Shown in pieces: positions 9,529 through 18,790 of a stretch of 52,076 bases of DNA. The position numbers were made by a program, and so were the translations under genes. Source of the DNA: Rhizobium sp. Q54 (GTDB lineage Bacteria > Pseudomonadota > Alphaproteobacteria > Reyranellales > Reyranellaceae); contig CAMDOT010000014.1 in the NCBI GenBank assembly GCA_945903635.1, forward strand, positions 1 through 52,076. Direction: 5' to 3'. The stretch's first letter is position 1, and every line of letters begins with the position of its first letter. Below the pieces are notes generated by a model that saw only the letters and a program-made list of their open reading frames with translations, had not been told where the DNA came from and made no database searches.

Positions 9529-10452
9529 TCAGCGCAGCCGGGGATTGAGCGCGTCACGTAGCCAGTCGCCCAGCAGGTTGACCGAGAGCGAGAGGACCAC
9601 CAGCGCCAGCGCCGGGAAGATCACGATCCACCATTCGCCCGAGAACAGGAAGGCGTTGCCGATGCGGATCAATGTGCCGAGCGACGGCTGGGTCGCCGGC
9701 ATGCCGACGCCGAGATAGGAGAGCGACGCCTCGGCGATCACGGCCAGCGCCAGCTCGATGGTGGCGATCACTAGCACGGGGCCCCAGGCGTTGGGCAGCA
9801 CATGGGCGAGCGCAATGCGCGCGCCCGGCACGCCGATGATGCGCGCGGCGTTCACGTAGTCCTTGTTCTTCTCGGCCAAGGTCGTGGCGCGGGTAACGCG
9901 CGCGAACTGCGGCCAGTAGGCAAAGCCGATCGACAGCACCAGCACCCAGATGGCGACGCTGTCGTGGACACCCTTGGGCAGCACGACGCGCGCCACGCCG
10001 TCGAGCGTCAGCGCGATCAGGATGGCAGGCACGGTGAGCTGGATGTCGGCCATTCGCATGATCACCGACTCGACCCAGCCGCCGCGGAAACCGGCGAGCA
10101 GCCCGAGCAGCACGCCGGTCGTTACCGACAGCACGATCGCCGCCAGCCCGATCATCAGCGACACGCGGCTGCCGTAAAGGATGGCCGACAGCATGTCGCG
10201 GCCCTGGTTGTCGGTGCCCAGCGGATGCTTGGCCGTGCCGCCCTCGTTCCACGCCGGCGGAGTGAAGGCATCCATCAGGTTGAGCGACTTCACGTCGAAG
10301 GGATCGAACGGCGCCACCCAGGGCGCGAAGGCCGCCGCCATGAAGTAGACCAGCGTGACCAGGGCGGCGGCCACGGTGAGCGGCGAGCGGCGGAAGCTCC
10401 ACCACATGTCGCTGTCGCGGAAGCGGGCGAGGGTCGTGCTGCGGTCGCTCAT
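9529..10452 (-). CDS. Oligopeptide/dipeptide ABC transporter permease (DppC/OppC type)
   Basis: Inner-membrane permease subunit of a family-5 solute ABC importer. The 307 residues have the OppC N-terminal segment (first helix near residue 24, then HPLGTDNQGRD), the core membrane domain and the EAA loop NAARIIGVPGARIALAHVLPN that contacts the ATPase. The start ATG overlaps the MFS stop as ATGA; the frame extends upstream but only into MFS sequence. It is the last gene of a unit running substrate-binding protein, permease B, MFS, permease C. No ATP-binding subunit is encoded in the window, so ATPases must be supplied from elsewhere. Confidence 0.93.
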   Translation of the reverse strand: MSDRSTTLARFRDSDMWWSFRRSPLTVAAALVTLVYFMAAAFAPWVAPFDPFDVKSLNLMDAFTPPAWNEGGTAKHPLGTDNQGRDMLSAILYGSRVSLMIGLAAIVLSVTTGVLLGLLAGFRGGWVESVIMRMADIQLTVPAILIALTLDGVARVVLPKGVHDSVAIWVLVLSIGFAYWPQFARVTRATTLAEKNKDYVNAARIIGVPGARIALAHVLPNAWGPVLVIATIELALAVIAEASLSYLGVGMPATQPSLGTLIRIGNAFLFSGEWWIVIFPALALVVLSLSVNLLGDWLRDALNPRLR

Positions 10453-11648
10453 GACGCCGTCATCCGGCGGCAGAGCAGCGCGCCCAGCGCGCCGATCAGG
10501 GCCAACGCGGCGGCGAGCGGCCCGAAGCCGTCGAAACCGTCCCAACTGATGATCGCTGCCCCGAACGCTGCCGCGCCCACCCAGCCGACACTCGCCGTGG
10601 TGCCGTTCAGTCCCAGGACCGTGCCGCGCACGTCCTCCGGCACCGAGGCAAGGGCTGCCATGTAGGAGGGCCGGCCCAGTGCGTTCATCAACACATAGAC
10701 AAAGCCCAATGCGACCGAGACCTCAAGGCTGGGATGCCACAGGAAGAGAACAAGAGCCGCCGCCGCTGAAAGGGCCATTGTGACGGCGAAGACCATCAGC
10801 CGGTCGCGCAGGCGGTCGGCGAGCTGGCCGCCCAGGATCGTGCCGGCGACGTTGCCGATTGCGAACACCGCCAACGGGAAGGCGACCTCGATCAACGACA
10901 GGTGATAGGTCGCCTGCAGGAAGGTGGCGAAATAGATCGCGGCCAGGCCGTAGCAGATGCGCTCGGCGATGCCGGAGGTGAGGAGTCCCAGCACGCGGGG
11001 CGACAGCGCACTCCGGAACGAGGGCCGCGCCGTCGGGCGCATATGACCGGCGGTGCCACGGCCCACCGTGATGAACAGGCTCGCGCAGGCGAGAAGGGAA
11101 AGGCCGCTCAGGCAGATCAGCCAGCCGCGCCAGCCGATCAGCGAGCCCACGGCCGCCGCCATCGGCACGCCGATCAGCAGCGTGAGCGACTGGCCGCTCA
11201 TCACCCAGCCCAGCGCGCGGCCGCGCTGGCCGTCGGTAACGCGGCCCGAGACCTCGGCGAACGCGACGCCCATGAAGGCGCCGCAGCAGGCACCGGCCAT
11301 TGTCGCCCACACCCCCACCCAGAAGAACGATCCAGCCAGCGCCTGGGCCACAAGGCAGAGGGCCAGCGCGAAGGGCGAGGCGACGAGCAGCGCCCGCCGC
11401 CCGATGACATCGGACAGCCAACCGCCGAAGGCCGAGGCGACACCCCACGATATCGACGTCAGCGACACCAGGTTGGCGACCAGCGGCATCGAGACATCGA
11501 GGTCGCGTGCCATGTCGAGCAGGAAGGGCGCGCGCGTGGTGCCGCTCGAAGTGGTGGCGAACGAGCCGAGGCAGGCGGCGCCGATCAGGGCCCATGGCAG
11601 ACCTGGGGGGAGACCGGGGGCAAAGGCGCGCGGAGCGGTCACGATCAT
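10449..11648 (-). CDS. Major facilitator superfamily transporter
   Basis: A 399-residue, twelve-helix MFS carrier. Visible signatures are the loop 2-3 motif GGWLSDVIGRRALL, its repeat in the second half (GGQLADRLRDRL) and several Gly/Ala-rich helices. The substrate is unknown; drug or metabolite efflux would fit the fold. The ATG overlaps the permease B stop as ATGA, and its own stop overlaps the permease C start as ATGA, so it is coupled on both sides. A GTG at 11642 has a better-spaced GGAGG and could be the true start. The frame is open into the upstream permease region, but that is read-through of the wrong frame and not a fusion. Confidence 0.88.
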   Translation of the reverse strand: MIVTAPRAFAPGLPPGLPWALIGAACLGSFATTSSGTTRAPFLLDMARDLDVSMPLVANLVSLTSISWGVASAFGGWLSDVIGRRALLVASPFALALCLVAQALAGSFFWVGVWATMAGACCGAFMGVAFAEVSGRVTDGQRGRALGWVMSGQSLTLLIGVPMAAAVGSLIGWRGWLICLSGLSLLACASLFITVGRGTAGHMRPTARPSFRSALSPRVLGLLTSGIAERICYGLAAIYFATFLQATYHLSLIEVAFPLAVFAIGNVAGTILGGQLADRLRDRLMVFAVTMALSAAAALVLFLWHPSLEVSVALGFVYVLMNALGRPSYMAALASVPEDVRGTVLGLNGTTASVGWVGAAAFGAAIISWDGFDGFGPLAAALALIGALGALLCRRMTAS

Positions 11649-12673
11649 CCTCCGGCCGTGCCGAGCTGGGCGCGATCGAGCCTCAGCCGGGGGTCGATGG
11701 CGGCATAGAGCAGATCGACGAAGAAATTGATCGCCACGAAGATGAACGAAACCATGACGAGATAGGCGGCCATCACCGGAATGTCGGCGAACTGCACCGA
11801 CTGGATGAAGAGCTGGCCCATGCCCGGCCACTGGAACACCGTCTCGGTGATGATCGAGAAGGCGATCAGGCCGCCGACTTGAATCCCAATGACGGTAATC
11901 ACCGGCAGAAGGGTGTTCTTGAGCGCGTGGCGGAAATGCACGGCGCGATCGGTGAGGCCGCGGGCACGCGCGAACTTGATGTAGTCGGTGCGCAGCACCT
12001 CGAGCATCTGCGAGCGCACCAGGCGCAGCACCAGCGTCATCTGGAACAGAGACAGGGTGAAGGCCGGCAGCACGATCGCTTTGAGGCCCGATGCGGTGAG
12101 CAGTCCCGTGTTCCACCAGCCGAGCTTCACCGTCTCGCCGCGCCCGAAGGACGGGAAGCACCAGTCCGGCGGCAGCCCGATGGCCGGCGCCCAGGTCTTG
12201 CACTCCACCGAGAAGACATAGATCAGCAGGATGCCGATGACGAAGGTGGGCATCGCCACGCCCGCGAGCGAGAAGGTCATGATCGCGCCGCTGTCGACGC
12301 TGTTGCGGCGCAAGGCCGTGAGCACGCCGAGCGGGATGCCCATGGACAGCGCCAGCAGGGCCGCCACCGCCACCAGTTCCAGAGTTGCCGGCATGCGTTC
12401 GACGATCAGGTCGGACACCGGACGGGCCAAGCGATAGCTCTTGCCGAAATTGCCGGTCGCGGCATTGCCGAGGAAGCGCAGGAACTGGATCGCCACGGAA
12501 TCCTCGAGCCCGAGCTCGCGGCGCATCTCCTCGCGCTCGGCCGGCCCCGCTTCCTGGCCGACCATGTTGTTCACCGGATCGCCCACGAAGTTGAACAGCG
12601 TAAAGCACACGAACGAGACCGCCAGCATGACCGCCAGCGACTGCAGGAGACGGGACACGATGAAAGCCAGCAT
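11645..12673 (-). CDS. Oligopeptide/dipeptide ABC transporter permease (DppB/OppB type)
   Basis: Membrane permease subunit, partner of the DppC-type gene. The 342 residues begin MLAFIVSRLLQSLAVMLAVS, the usual OppB first helix. A periplasmic loop has the family pattern LGLEDSVAIQFLRFLGNAATGNFGKSY, then comes the core membrane domain with the EAA-loop sequence FARARGLTDRAVHFRHALKN. The C-terminal DLLYAAIDPRLR is typical. It begins 31 bases after the substrate-binding protein gene and its stop overlaps the MFS start. Confidence 0.94.
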   Translation of the reverse strand: MLAFIVSRLLQSLAVMLAVSFVCFTLFNFVGDPVNNMVGQEAGPAEREEMRRELGLEDSVAIQFLRFLGNAATGNFGKSYRLARPVSDLIVERMPATLELVAVAALLALSMGIPLGVLTALRRNSVDSGAIMTFSLAGVAMPTFVIGILLIYVFSVECKTWAPAIGLPPDWCFPSFGRGETVKLGWWNTGLLTASGLKAIVLPAFTLSLFQMTLVLRLVRSQMLEVLRTDYIKFARARGLTDRAVHFRHALKNTLLPVITVIGIQVGGLIAFSIITETVFQWPGMGQLFIQSVQFADIPVMAAYLVMVSFIFVAINFFVDLLYAAIDPRLRLDRAQLGTAGG

Positions 12674-12704
12674 GGTGCCGGCTTTCCTGCTGCGTGGGTC
12701 GGCC

Positions 12705-14285
12705 CTACTTGATCGTCGAGTATTTGAAGTTGGGCGAGTCGTTGGCGAAGATCGGGATCGTCACCTTGTCGCTCATTGACCACACGATCAGCTGGTGATG
12801 CAGCGGCAGGTACGGCATGTCGGCGACCGCCAGCGCCCAGGCGTCGGCGATCATCTTGTCGCGCTTGGCCTGGTCGACCTCCTTCAGCATCGCGTCGGTG
12901 AGCTCATCGAGCTTGGCGTTGCTGTAGTTGGTATAGTTCCAGCCGCCCACCTTCTTGGCTGGATCGTTGGTCTGGTAGAGGAAGGTGAAGACATAGTGCG
13001 AATCGAGCGTCGGCACGCCCCAACCCAGCAGGAACATGCTCGAGTCCTTCTTCTGGACCTTGGGGAAATGCAGCGTCTTGGAGCGCGCCTGCAGGTCGAC
13101 CTTGATGCCGATCTGCGCCAGCATGCCGGTGACGGCCTGGCAGATCGGCTCGTCGTTGTTGTAGCGGTCGTTGGGGCAATCCAGGGCGACGCTGAAGCCG
13201 TTGGGATAGCCCGCCTCGGCCATCAGCTTCTTGGCCGCCGCCACATCGTATTTCAGGCGCTGGTCGAGCGCCTGCGTATAGCCGTGCACGCCGGGCGAGG
13301 TGATGAGGCCGGCGGGGGCCGCGAAGTTGCGCATTACCTTGGCCTTGATCGCGTTGATGTCGATCGCCTGGTACATGGCCTGGCGCACGCGCTTGTCGGC
13401 GAACGGGTTCTTGCCCTTGACGTCGGAGTATTTCAGCTCGGCCGAACCCATGTCGAGGCCGAGGAAGATCGAGCGGACCTGCGCCGTCTCCTCGGTCTTG
13501 AGGCCGGCGGTCTGCTTGATGCGGGCGATGTCCTGCAGCGGCGCGTCGAGCACGAAGTCGACCTGGCCCGAGATCAGCGCGGCGACCCGGGTCGCCGGCT
13601 CCTTGATCGGCGTGTAGACCAGCTCGTCGGGATAGTTCGGGAATTCCTTGGCGCCCCAGTAGGTCGGGTTCTTCACCATCACGGTACGCACGTCGGGGTC
13701 GCGCTGCTTCACCATGTAGGGGCCGGTGCCCATGGCGTTGCGCACGGCGTAGGTCTCTTCCTTGTCCTTGAAGTTCTGCGGCTTGGTGACGTTGTGCTTC
13801 TCGGACCACGCCTTCGACATGATCAGGATACTGGTCGTGTAGTCGGGCAGGATGGGGTTCGGTCCGGCGGTGATGATATGCACCGTCAGCGGATCGATCG
13901 CCTTTACCTCCTTGATGCTGGAGATATAGGCGCGGAAGTCGGAGGAGGGCGCGAGTGCGCGGTTGTAGCTGAACACCACGTCGTCGGCGGTGAACGGCGT
14001 GCCGTCGCTGAACTTGACGTCGGGGCGGAGCTTGAACTCCCAGACCTCGGGCGAGATCGGCTTCCACGACAGTGCCAGGCCCGGCACCTTCGCCAGCTTC
14101 GGGTCGCGCGAGATCAGCGCGTCGTAGAAGTGCGTGTTCATGGCCGTGGTCGGCCCCTCGTTCTGCGAATAGGGATCGAGGGTGAGCGCGTCACCCTGGC
14201 TTGCCCAGCGCAGCGTCTTGGCATCGGCGGTGGATACGACACATAGGGCGGCCGCGGTAAGAGCGGCCAGTCGTGCAACGAACAT
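12705..14285 (-). CDS. ABC transporter substrate-binding protein, family 5
   Basis: Periplasmic receptor of a DppA/OppA-type importer, 526 residues. A signal peptide (MFVARLAALTAAALCVVSTADA) is followed by KTLRWASQGDALTLDPYSQN, the usual start of a mature SBP5 protein, and by FKLRPDVKFSDGTPFTADDVVFSYNR, the family signature region. The ligand cannot be predicted; peptides, nickel, glutathione or opines are all bound by relatives. I chose the ATG at 14285 because GGAGG is 8 bases upstream; an ATG two codons earlier is only 2 bases from it. It is the first gene of the transporter unit and has a plausible promoter just upstream. Confidence 0.93.
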   Translation of the reverse strand: MFVARLAALTAAALCVVSTADAKTLRWASQGDALTLDPYSQNEGPTTAMNTHFYDALISRDPKLAKVPGLALSWKPISPEVWEFKLRPDVKFSDGTPFTADDVVFSYNRALAPSSDFRAYISSIKEVKAIDPLTVHIITAGPNPILPDYTTSILIMSKAWSEKHNVTKPQNFKDKEETYAVRNAMGTGPYMVKQRDPDVRTVMVKNPTYWGAKEFPNYPDELVYTPIKEPATRVAALISGQVDFVLDAPLQDIARIKQTAGLKTEETAQVRSIFLGLDMGSAELKYSDVKGKNPFADKRVRQAMYQAIDINAIKAKVMRNFAAPAGLITSPGVHGYTQALDQRLKYDVAAAKKLMAEAGYPNGFSVALDCPNDRYNNDEPICQAVTGMLAQIGIKVDLQARSKTLHFPKVQKKDSSMFLLGWGVPTLDSHYVFTFLYQTNDPAKKVGGWNYTNYSNAKLDELTDAMLKEVDQAKRDKMIADAWALAVADMPYLPLHHQLIVWSMSDKVTIPIFANDSPNFKYSTIK

Positions 14286-14316
14286 GGCCATTGCCTCCTG
14301 CAGTTGTTGTGCATCG

Positions 14317-14345
14317 ACCCTAGCGACCGCTCCGCCGCCGATCAA
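14317..14345 (-). promoter_or_regulatory. Candidate promoter of the ABC transporter/MFS unit
   Basis: Minus-strand TTGATC and TAGGGT are separated by 17 bases, 32 bases or more upstream of the substrate-binding protein ATG. Each box matches the sigma-70 consensus only partly (4/6 and 3/6). It lies between plsY and the transporter genes. Confidence 0.35.
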
Positions 14346-14365
14346 TGGCGCGGTGCCGAGACAGC

Positions 14366-14390
14366 GAAGAAGAACTAGGCGCTCTTCTTC
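14366..14390. repeat. Perfect inverted repeat at the plsY 3' end
   Basis: GAAGAAGA and TCTTCTTC are perfect 8-base arms with a 9-base loop that contains the plsY stop codon. There is no T-run on either strand, so termination is doubtful; it may protect a 3' end or be chance from the Lys codons. Confidence 0.35.
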
Positions 14391-14977
14391 TGGCCGATCT
14401 TGGGTTCGGTGCTGGCGAGCAGGCGGGCGATGTTCTCGTGGTGTCGCACCCACACCAACGGCACCAGCAGCGTGAGAAGCATCGCAGCTCTTGGATCGGT
14501 CAGCAGCCACGCCGCGATCGCGGCGATCACGACGCAGAGCAGGGCGGCGAGCGACGAGTAGCGGAAGATGGCGGCGAACAGCAGCCACGACGCGCAAGCG
14601 ATCGCCCCTACCGGCCACGACAGGCCCCACATCACGCCGAGCGTGGTTGCCACGCCCTTGCCGCCCTTGAACGACAGCCAGACCGGAAACATGTGGCCCA
14701 GCACCGCGCCCGCCGCCGCACCGACGGCGGCCAGCTGGCCGACCTGATCGGCGATCAGCACGGCCACGACGCCCTTCAGGGCATCGAGCAGCAGCGTCGC
14801 CGCGGCCAGGCCCTTGCGGCCGGTGCGCAGCACGTTGGTGGCGCCGATGTTGCCCGAACCGACGTTGCGGATGTCGCCGAGGCCTGCCGCACGGGTCAGC
14901 AGCAGCCCGAACGGGATCGATCCCAGCAGGTAGCCCAGCAGGAACGGCGCGAAGAGCAGGATCAGCGTCGAGACCAT
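14375..14977 (-). CDS. plsY: Glycerol-3-phosphate acyltransferase PlsY
   Basis: Inner-membrane acyltransferase that moves an acyl group from acyl-phosphate to glycerol-3-phosphate, the first step of phospholipid synthesis in most bacteria. The 200 residues show the three family motifs: [11 protein letters not shown], then [17 protein letters not shown], and [20 protein letters not shown]. Several membrane helices are visible. It starts 7 bases after the preceding secreted-protein gene, so the two are cotranscribed. In related genomes plsY is followed directly by dprA; here the ABC/MFS block intervenes. Confidence 0.97.
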   Translation of the reverse strand: MVSTLILLFAPFLLGYLLGSIPFGLLLTRAAGLGDIRNVGSGNIGATNVLRTGRKGLAAATLLLDALKGVVAVLIADQVGQLAAVGAAAGAVLGHMFPVWLSFKGGKGVATTLGVMWGLSWPVGAIACASWLLFAAIFRYSSLAALLCVVIAAIAAWLLTDPRAAMLLTLLVPLVWVRHHENIARLLASTEPKIGQKKSA

Positions 14978-14984
14978 GCGGCCG

Positions 14985-15788
14985 TTACGGGCTGACGACC
15001 CGGCAATTGGTCGAGTCGATGTACGCGGTGGTCGGGGGCCCGACCAGCTCGGTGCTGATCTGCTCGCCCGGCTGGATCGTCACCGGCCCGAAGTAGGCAT
15101 CCTCGACCGGACGGCCGGCATTCATGAAGGTGCACTGGGCCTGGGTCTCGAGCGGGCGCGCCGTATTCGACGTCAGCGTGATCGAGACCTGCCAATAGCG
15201 CGAATCGCCGTAAGTCAGGTTGGAGGCACCGAGCACCACCAGCGGCTGCGGCGTCGCCGAATAGGGAATGGGACGCGCGCCGGTGCGGCGGACGGGCGGT
15301 CGCGGCTTGGGCTGCAGTCCCTCGGGCGGACGCACCTGGGTCGCGGTGCGCGGATCGAAGGCGGCATTGGGGTCCTGCGGCTGGCCGAGCGGGCTCGGCT
15401 GCGACGGTGTGTTGCCGCCCAGGGTCGCCACGCCGCCGCCGGGGATACCCAGCGGCTGCGGCGTGAGAGGCGTCGAACTGATCGAGGAACCGGTCGACGG
15501 GCTGGGCAATGGGCTGGCCGAAGCCGCCGGCGGGGTGCTGGCCTGCAGCGGCGTCGGCGTGGGTGCCGGAGTCGATGCGGCGGCCGGTGCCTGGACGCCG
15601 CCGACCTGGGTCTGCAGCCGGTCGTAACAGGACAGCTTGGCCTGCTGCTCCGTGATTTCACCGCAGATCTGGATGTGACGCGTGAGCGCGTCGAGAAGGT
15701 CCTCGCGCGACTGGCCGCGCGTCTGCGTGTGACCCGCGCTGACGAACATCACCATGGCGACGCCGAGGATTACTGACTGTCTAAGCAT
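14985..15788 (-). CDS. Secreted Pro/Ala-rich protein of unknown function
   Basis: I do not recognise a named family with certainty. The 267-residue product has a signal peptide (ending near VSAGHTQ), a short helical segment with two cysteines in [18 protein letters not shown], a low-complexity Pro/Ala/Thr/Ser linker of about 120 residues, and a C-terminal beta-rich domain ([18 protein letters not shown] through STNCRVVSP) with two more cysteines. The Cys...CYD motif recurs in periplasmic proteins, some annotated as VasI/type VI-associated, but no type VI genes are nearby. A periplasmic or envelope role is inferred. It lies between pyrC and plsY and is probably cotranscribed with plsY. Confidence 0.75.
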   Translation of the reverse strand: MLRQSVILGVAMVMFVSAGHTQTRGQSREDLLDALTRHIQICGEITEQQAKLSCYDRLQTQVGGVQAPAAASTPAPTPTPLQASTPPAASASPLPSPSTGSSISSTPLTPQPLGIPGGGVATLGGNTPSQPSPLGQPQDPNAAFDPRTATQVRPPEGLQPKPRPPVRRTGARPIPYSATPQPLVVLGASNLTYGDSRYWQVSITLTSNTARPLETQAQCTFMNAGRPVEDAYFGPVTIQPGEQISTELVGPPTTAYIDSTNCRVVSP

Positions 15789-15877
15789 CGTCGATTGCCC
15801 TGATCCGTAAGAACGCCGCGACCATACCAGACGAAGTGGCGGTTTCGAGGCGCCAATTCCAGCGCCGTTCCTGGCGG

Positions 15878-17227
15878 CTAAGCCGCTGCGGCGGCAGTCA
15901 CGAAACTGTCGTCGCGGTAGATCGTGCGGCCGCCGACGATGGTAGCCATGACGCGGCCCTGGACCGGGCGCTCGTCGAACGGCGTGTTCTTGGTCTTGCT
16001 CCAGAAGTCGGTGCGGTCGATCTGCCAGGCAAAGTCGGCGTCGAACACCACGAGATCAGCCGGGGCACCCTTGGCGAGGCGACCACCGGGCAGACCGAAC
16101 AGGGCAGCCGGCCGGCTCGACAGGCGCTGGAAGAGCTGCGGCAGGGTGAGATGGCCGTTGTGCACCAGCTCGAGCGAGATCGGCAGCAGGGTTTCGAGGC
16201 CGATGCCGCCCGGCAGCGCCTGGGCGAAGGGCACGCGCTTGCTGTCCTGGTCCTGCGGCCTGTGGTCCGAGACGATGGCGTCGATCACGCCGCTCTTCAG
16301 GCCTTCGACGATCGCCGCGCGATCCTTCTCGGCACGCAGCGGCGGCACCAGCTTGCCGAAGGTGCGGTAGTCGCCGACGGCGAGATCGTTCAGCGCGAAG
16401 TAGGGTGCGGCGGTATCGCAGGTGATTTTCAGCCCGCGTGCCTTGGCGGCGGCGATTGCGGCCACCGACTCGGCGGTCGAGATCTTGGCGAGATGCATCT
16501 TCCCGCCGGTCATCTCGACCAGGCGGATATCGCGCTCGACCATCATCACCTCGGCAAGCGGCGGATTGCCCGACAGGCCGAGCCGTGTCGCCATCTCGCC
16601 GCTGGTCATGTGGCCGCCCGACAGGGTCGGCTCCTGCGGCAGGTGGACGATCAGCGCGTCGAACGCCTTGCAGTAATAAAGTGCGCGCCGCATCACCTGG
16701 GCGCTGCCCACGGCGTGGTCGGCGTCGGTGAAGGCCACGGCGCCGGCTTCGGCCAGCAGGCCTATTTCGGCCAGTTCCTTGCCTTCGAGGCCGACCGTGA
16801 GCGCGCCGTAGGCGTACATGTTCACCAGCTTGATCAGGCGGGCGCGGCGGGCCACGAACTCGATCAGCGAAGCATCGTCGAACGGCGGCTCGTTGTCAGG
16901 CAGCAGTACCAGCGAGGTGATGCCGCCCACCGCGGCCGCGGCGCCGGCGCTCTCCAGCGTCTCCTTGTGTTCCTCGCCCGGCTCGCCGGTGTGCACGCGC
17001 GTGTCGACCACGCCGGGTGCCAGCACGAGGCCGCGGCAATCGACGGACTCGATTCCGTAGGGCGCGCCCGAGGCGAACAGGTTGGGGCCGAAGTCGGCGA
17101 TCTTTCCATCGCTGATCAGCACGGCGCCGCGATACTCGATGCCACCCGTGGGATCGACGATGCGGGCGTTGATATAGGCGGTCGAGCCGGCGTGCGGCGG
17201 TGCGGTCTTGTGGATGTTGCCGGTCAC
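15878..17227 (-). CDS. pyrC: Dihydroorotase-like protein PyrC, probably non-catalytic
   Basis: Amidohydrolase-fold protein of the dihydroorotase family (449 residues), encoded directly after pyrB with a 4-base GTGA overlap. The usual metal-binding DxHxH is [10 protein letters not shown] here, with Arg77 replacing the first His. The later His of HxSTxES is Lys248 ([10 protein letters not shown]), and the usual SDHAPH-type motif reads SDHRPQ. The carbamylated-Lys site is not obvious. By these signs it resembles the inactive PyrC' (PyrX) subunits that stabilise aspartate carbamoyltransferase in some Proteobacteria. If so, a second catalytic PyrC must be encoded elsewhere. The family is secure; the catalytic state is inferred. 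Confidence 0.9.
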   Translation of the reverse strand: MTGNIHKTAPPHAGSTAYINARIVDPTGGIEYRGAVLISDGKIADFGPNLFASGAPYGIESVDCRGLVLAPGVVDTRVHTGEPGEEHKETLESAGAAAAVGGITSLVLLPDNEPPFDDASLIEFVARRARLIKLVNMYAYGALTVGLEGKELAEIGLLAEAGAVAFTDADHAVGSAQVMRRALYYCKAFDALIVHLPQEPTLSGGHMTSGEMATRLGLSGNPPLAEVMMVERDIRLVEMTGGKMHLAKISTAESVAAIAAAKARGLKITCDTAAPYFALNDLAVGDYRTFGKLVPPLRAEKDRAAIVEGLKSGVIDAIVSDHRPQDQDSKRVPFAQALPGGIGLETLLPISLELVHNGHLTLPQLFQRLSSRPAALFGLPGGRLAKGAPADLVVFDADFAWQIDRTDFWSKTKNTPFDERPVQGRVMATIVGGRTIYRDDSFVTAAAAA

Positions 17228-18192
17228 GCCACGGCTCCGACCAGGGTGTTGCGCCGCCCGCCGATCAGCGCTTCCAGGCAGGCCATGCGCACGGCCACAC
17301 CCATCTCGACCTGCTCGTGGATGACGCTGCGGTCGAGGTCGTCGGCGACCTCGGAGTCGATTTCGACGCCGCGGTTCATCGGCCCGGGATGCATGATCAG
17401 GGCGTCGGGCTTGGCATATTCCAGCTTGGCGTGGTCGAGGCCGAAGAAATGGAAGTACTCGCTGATCGAGGGCACGAAGGTGCCCTGCATGCGCTCGGTC
17501 TGCAGGCGCAGCATCATTACGATATCGACGTCCTTGAGGCCGGTCTTCATGCTGTAGTGGACCTCGACCCCCATCTTGTCGATGTCGGTCGGCATCAGCG
17601 TGGGCGGGCCGACGACGCGCACGCGCGCGCCCATGATCTGCAGCAGGTGGATGTTCGAGCGCGCCACGCGGCTGTGCATGATGTCGCCGCAGATCGCCAC
17701 CAGCAGTCCCTCGAGGCTGCCGCGTCGTCGTCGGATGGTGAGCGCGTCGAGCAGCGCCTGGGTCGGGTGCTCGTGCTGGCCGTCGCCGGCGTTGATGACG
17801 GCGCAGTTGACCTTTTGCGACAGGAGGTTGACCGCGCCCGACTCGTGATGACGCACGACGATGGCGTCGGGCCGCATGGCGTTCAGCGTCATGGCGGTGT
17901 CGAGCAGCGTCTCGCCTTTGCGCACGGAGGAGGTGGCGACGTCCATGTTGATGACGTCGGCGCCCAGCCGCTTGGCCGCGACCTCGAAGCTGGTGCGTGT
18001 TCGTGTCGAATTCTCGAAGAACAGATTGATGACGGTGCGGCCGGCGAGCATGTCGCGCCGCTTGTCGATCGATCGATTCTGGTCGATGTAATTTTCGGAA
18101 AGGTCGAGCAATCCCGAAATAGTCTCGGGAGCAAGTCCCTCGATGCCGAGGAGGTGGGGCAGCCTCGGCAGGCCCATGCGTTTCTTTGTCAC
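17224..18192 (-). CDS. pyrB: Aspartate carbamoyltransferase catalytic subunit
   Basis: Condenses carbamoyl phosphate with aspartate, the first committed step of pyrimidine synthesis. The 322 residues include the carbamoyl-phosphate loop [11 protein letters not shown], the mobile Ser/Lys loop ([11 protein letters not shown]), [10 protein letters not shown] and [11 protein letters not shown]. Every motif needed for catalysis is present. No regulatory subunit gene pyrI is visible; the class with a PyrC-like partner forms PyrB-PyrC complexes instead. It is first in the pyrB-pyrC unit and its stop overlaps the pyrC GTG. Confidence 0.97.
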   Translation of the reverse strand: MTKKRMGLPRLPHLLGIEGLAPETISGLLDLSENYIDQNRSIDKRRDMLAGRTVINLFFENSTRTRTSFEVAAKRLGADVINMDVATSSVRKGETLLDTAMTLNAMRPDAIVVRHHESGAVNLLSQKVNCAVINAGDGQHEHPTQALLDALTIRRRRGSLEGLLVAICGDIMHSRVARSNIHLLQIMGARVRVVGPPTLMPTDIDKMGVEVHYSMKTGLKDVDIVMMLRLQTERMQGTFVPSISEYFHFFGLDHAKLEYAKPDALIMHPGPMNRGVEIDSEVADDLDRSVIHEQVEMGVAVRMACLEALIGGRRNTLVGAVA

Positions 18193-18204
18193 TAAAGCGC
18201 GACG

Positions 18205-18777
18205 TTAAGCACGCGCATGCCGGTCCGGCAAGCTGGCGTTTTGGTGGATAACGTCCGAGACGGAACAGACCGTCGCAGGTCCGCGCGGCGCGATGAAGTC
18301 CGCCCAGATGGCATTGTGATGCTCGATGATCTTCTCGGCCGGCAGGTGCGGCCGGTTCGCCGCGGTGTGCCCGTCGGAGGGCACGACCGTGGGATAGCCG
18401 CGCGCCAGCGCGCTGCGCACCGTCGTGTCGACGCAGTAGTCGGTCGCCCAGCCGGTGATGATCAGCCGGTCGATGGCCCGCGTGCGCAGGAAGTCGCCGA
18501 GCGAGGTTTCCAGGAAGGCGTCGCAGGATTTCTTGCGGATGACGGTGTCGCCCGGGCGCGGTGAGAGGTTTTCGAGCAGCTTCCAGCCCGGTTGGTCCGG
18601 ATGGAACGGGTCGCCTGGCGGTCCGTCGTGCTGGATGAAGACGACCGCGCCGCCCTGGGCGCGCACTGTGTCGGCGAGCCTGTTCAGGCGGCCGATCAGC
18701 CCAGCCGCGTCGTGCTTGGGCGTCGCGTCGACAAATGCGCCCTGCTGCATGTCGATGATGATCAGGGCATCGGTCAT
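18205..18777 (-). CDS. Isochorismatase-like cysteine hydrolase
   Basis: Cytoplasmic cysteine hydrolase of the isochorismatase/nicotinamidase superfamily, 190 residues. The triad is visible as Asp9 in LIIIDMQQG, Lys82 or Lys83 in RKKSCDAF, and Cys115 in TGWATDYCVDTTVRSA. Relatives hydrolyse nicotinamide, N-carbamoyl compounds, ureidoacrylate or isochorismate; the substrate here is not determinable. It ends just upstream of pyrB and begins 13 bases after the HTH-citrate synthase, so it may be the second gene of that unit. A link to pyrimidine breakdown is possible but speculative. Confidence 0.88.
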   Translation of the reverse strand: MTDALIIIDMQQGAFVDATPKHDAAGLIGRLNRLADTVRAQGGAVVFIQHDGPPGDPFHPDQPGWKLLENLSPRPGDTVIRKKSCDAFLETSLGDFLRTRAIDRLIITGWATDYCVDTTVRSALARGYPTVVPSDGHTAANRPHLPAEKIIEHHNAIWADFIAPRGPATVCSVSDVIHQNASLPDRHARA

Positions 18778-18790
18778 GGGAGAGGTGGCC

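Noticed and set aside
10449..12608. 719-residue fusion of MFS with an upstream domain
   Set aside because: The upstream part is a wrong-frame reading of the DppB-type permease; the MFS protein starts at the ATGA overlap at 11648.
12795..14246. 483-codon plus-strand frame opposite the substrate-binding protein
   Set aside because: Antisense shadow with His/Val/Gly-rich low complexity.
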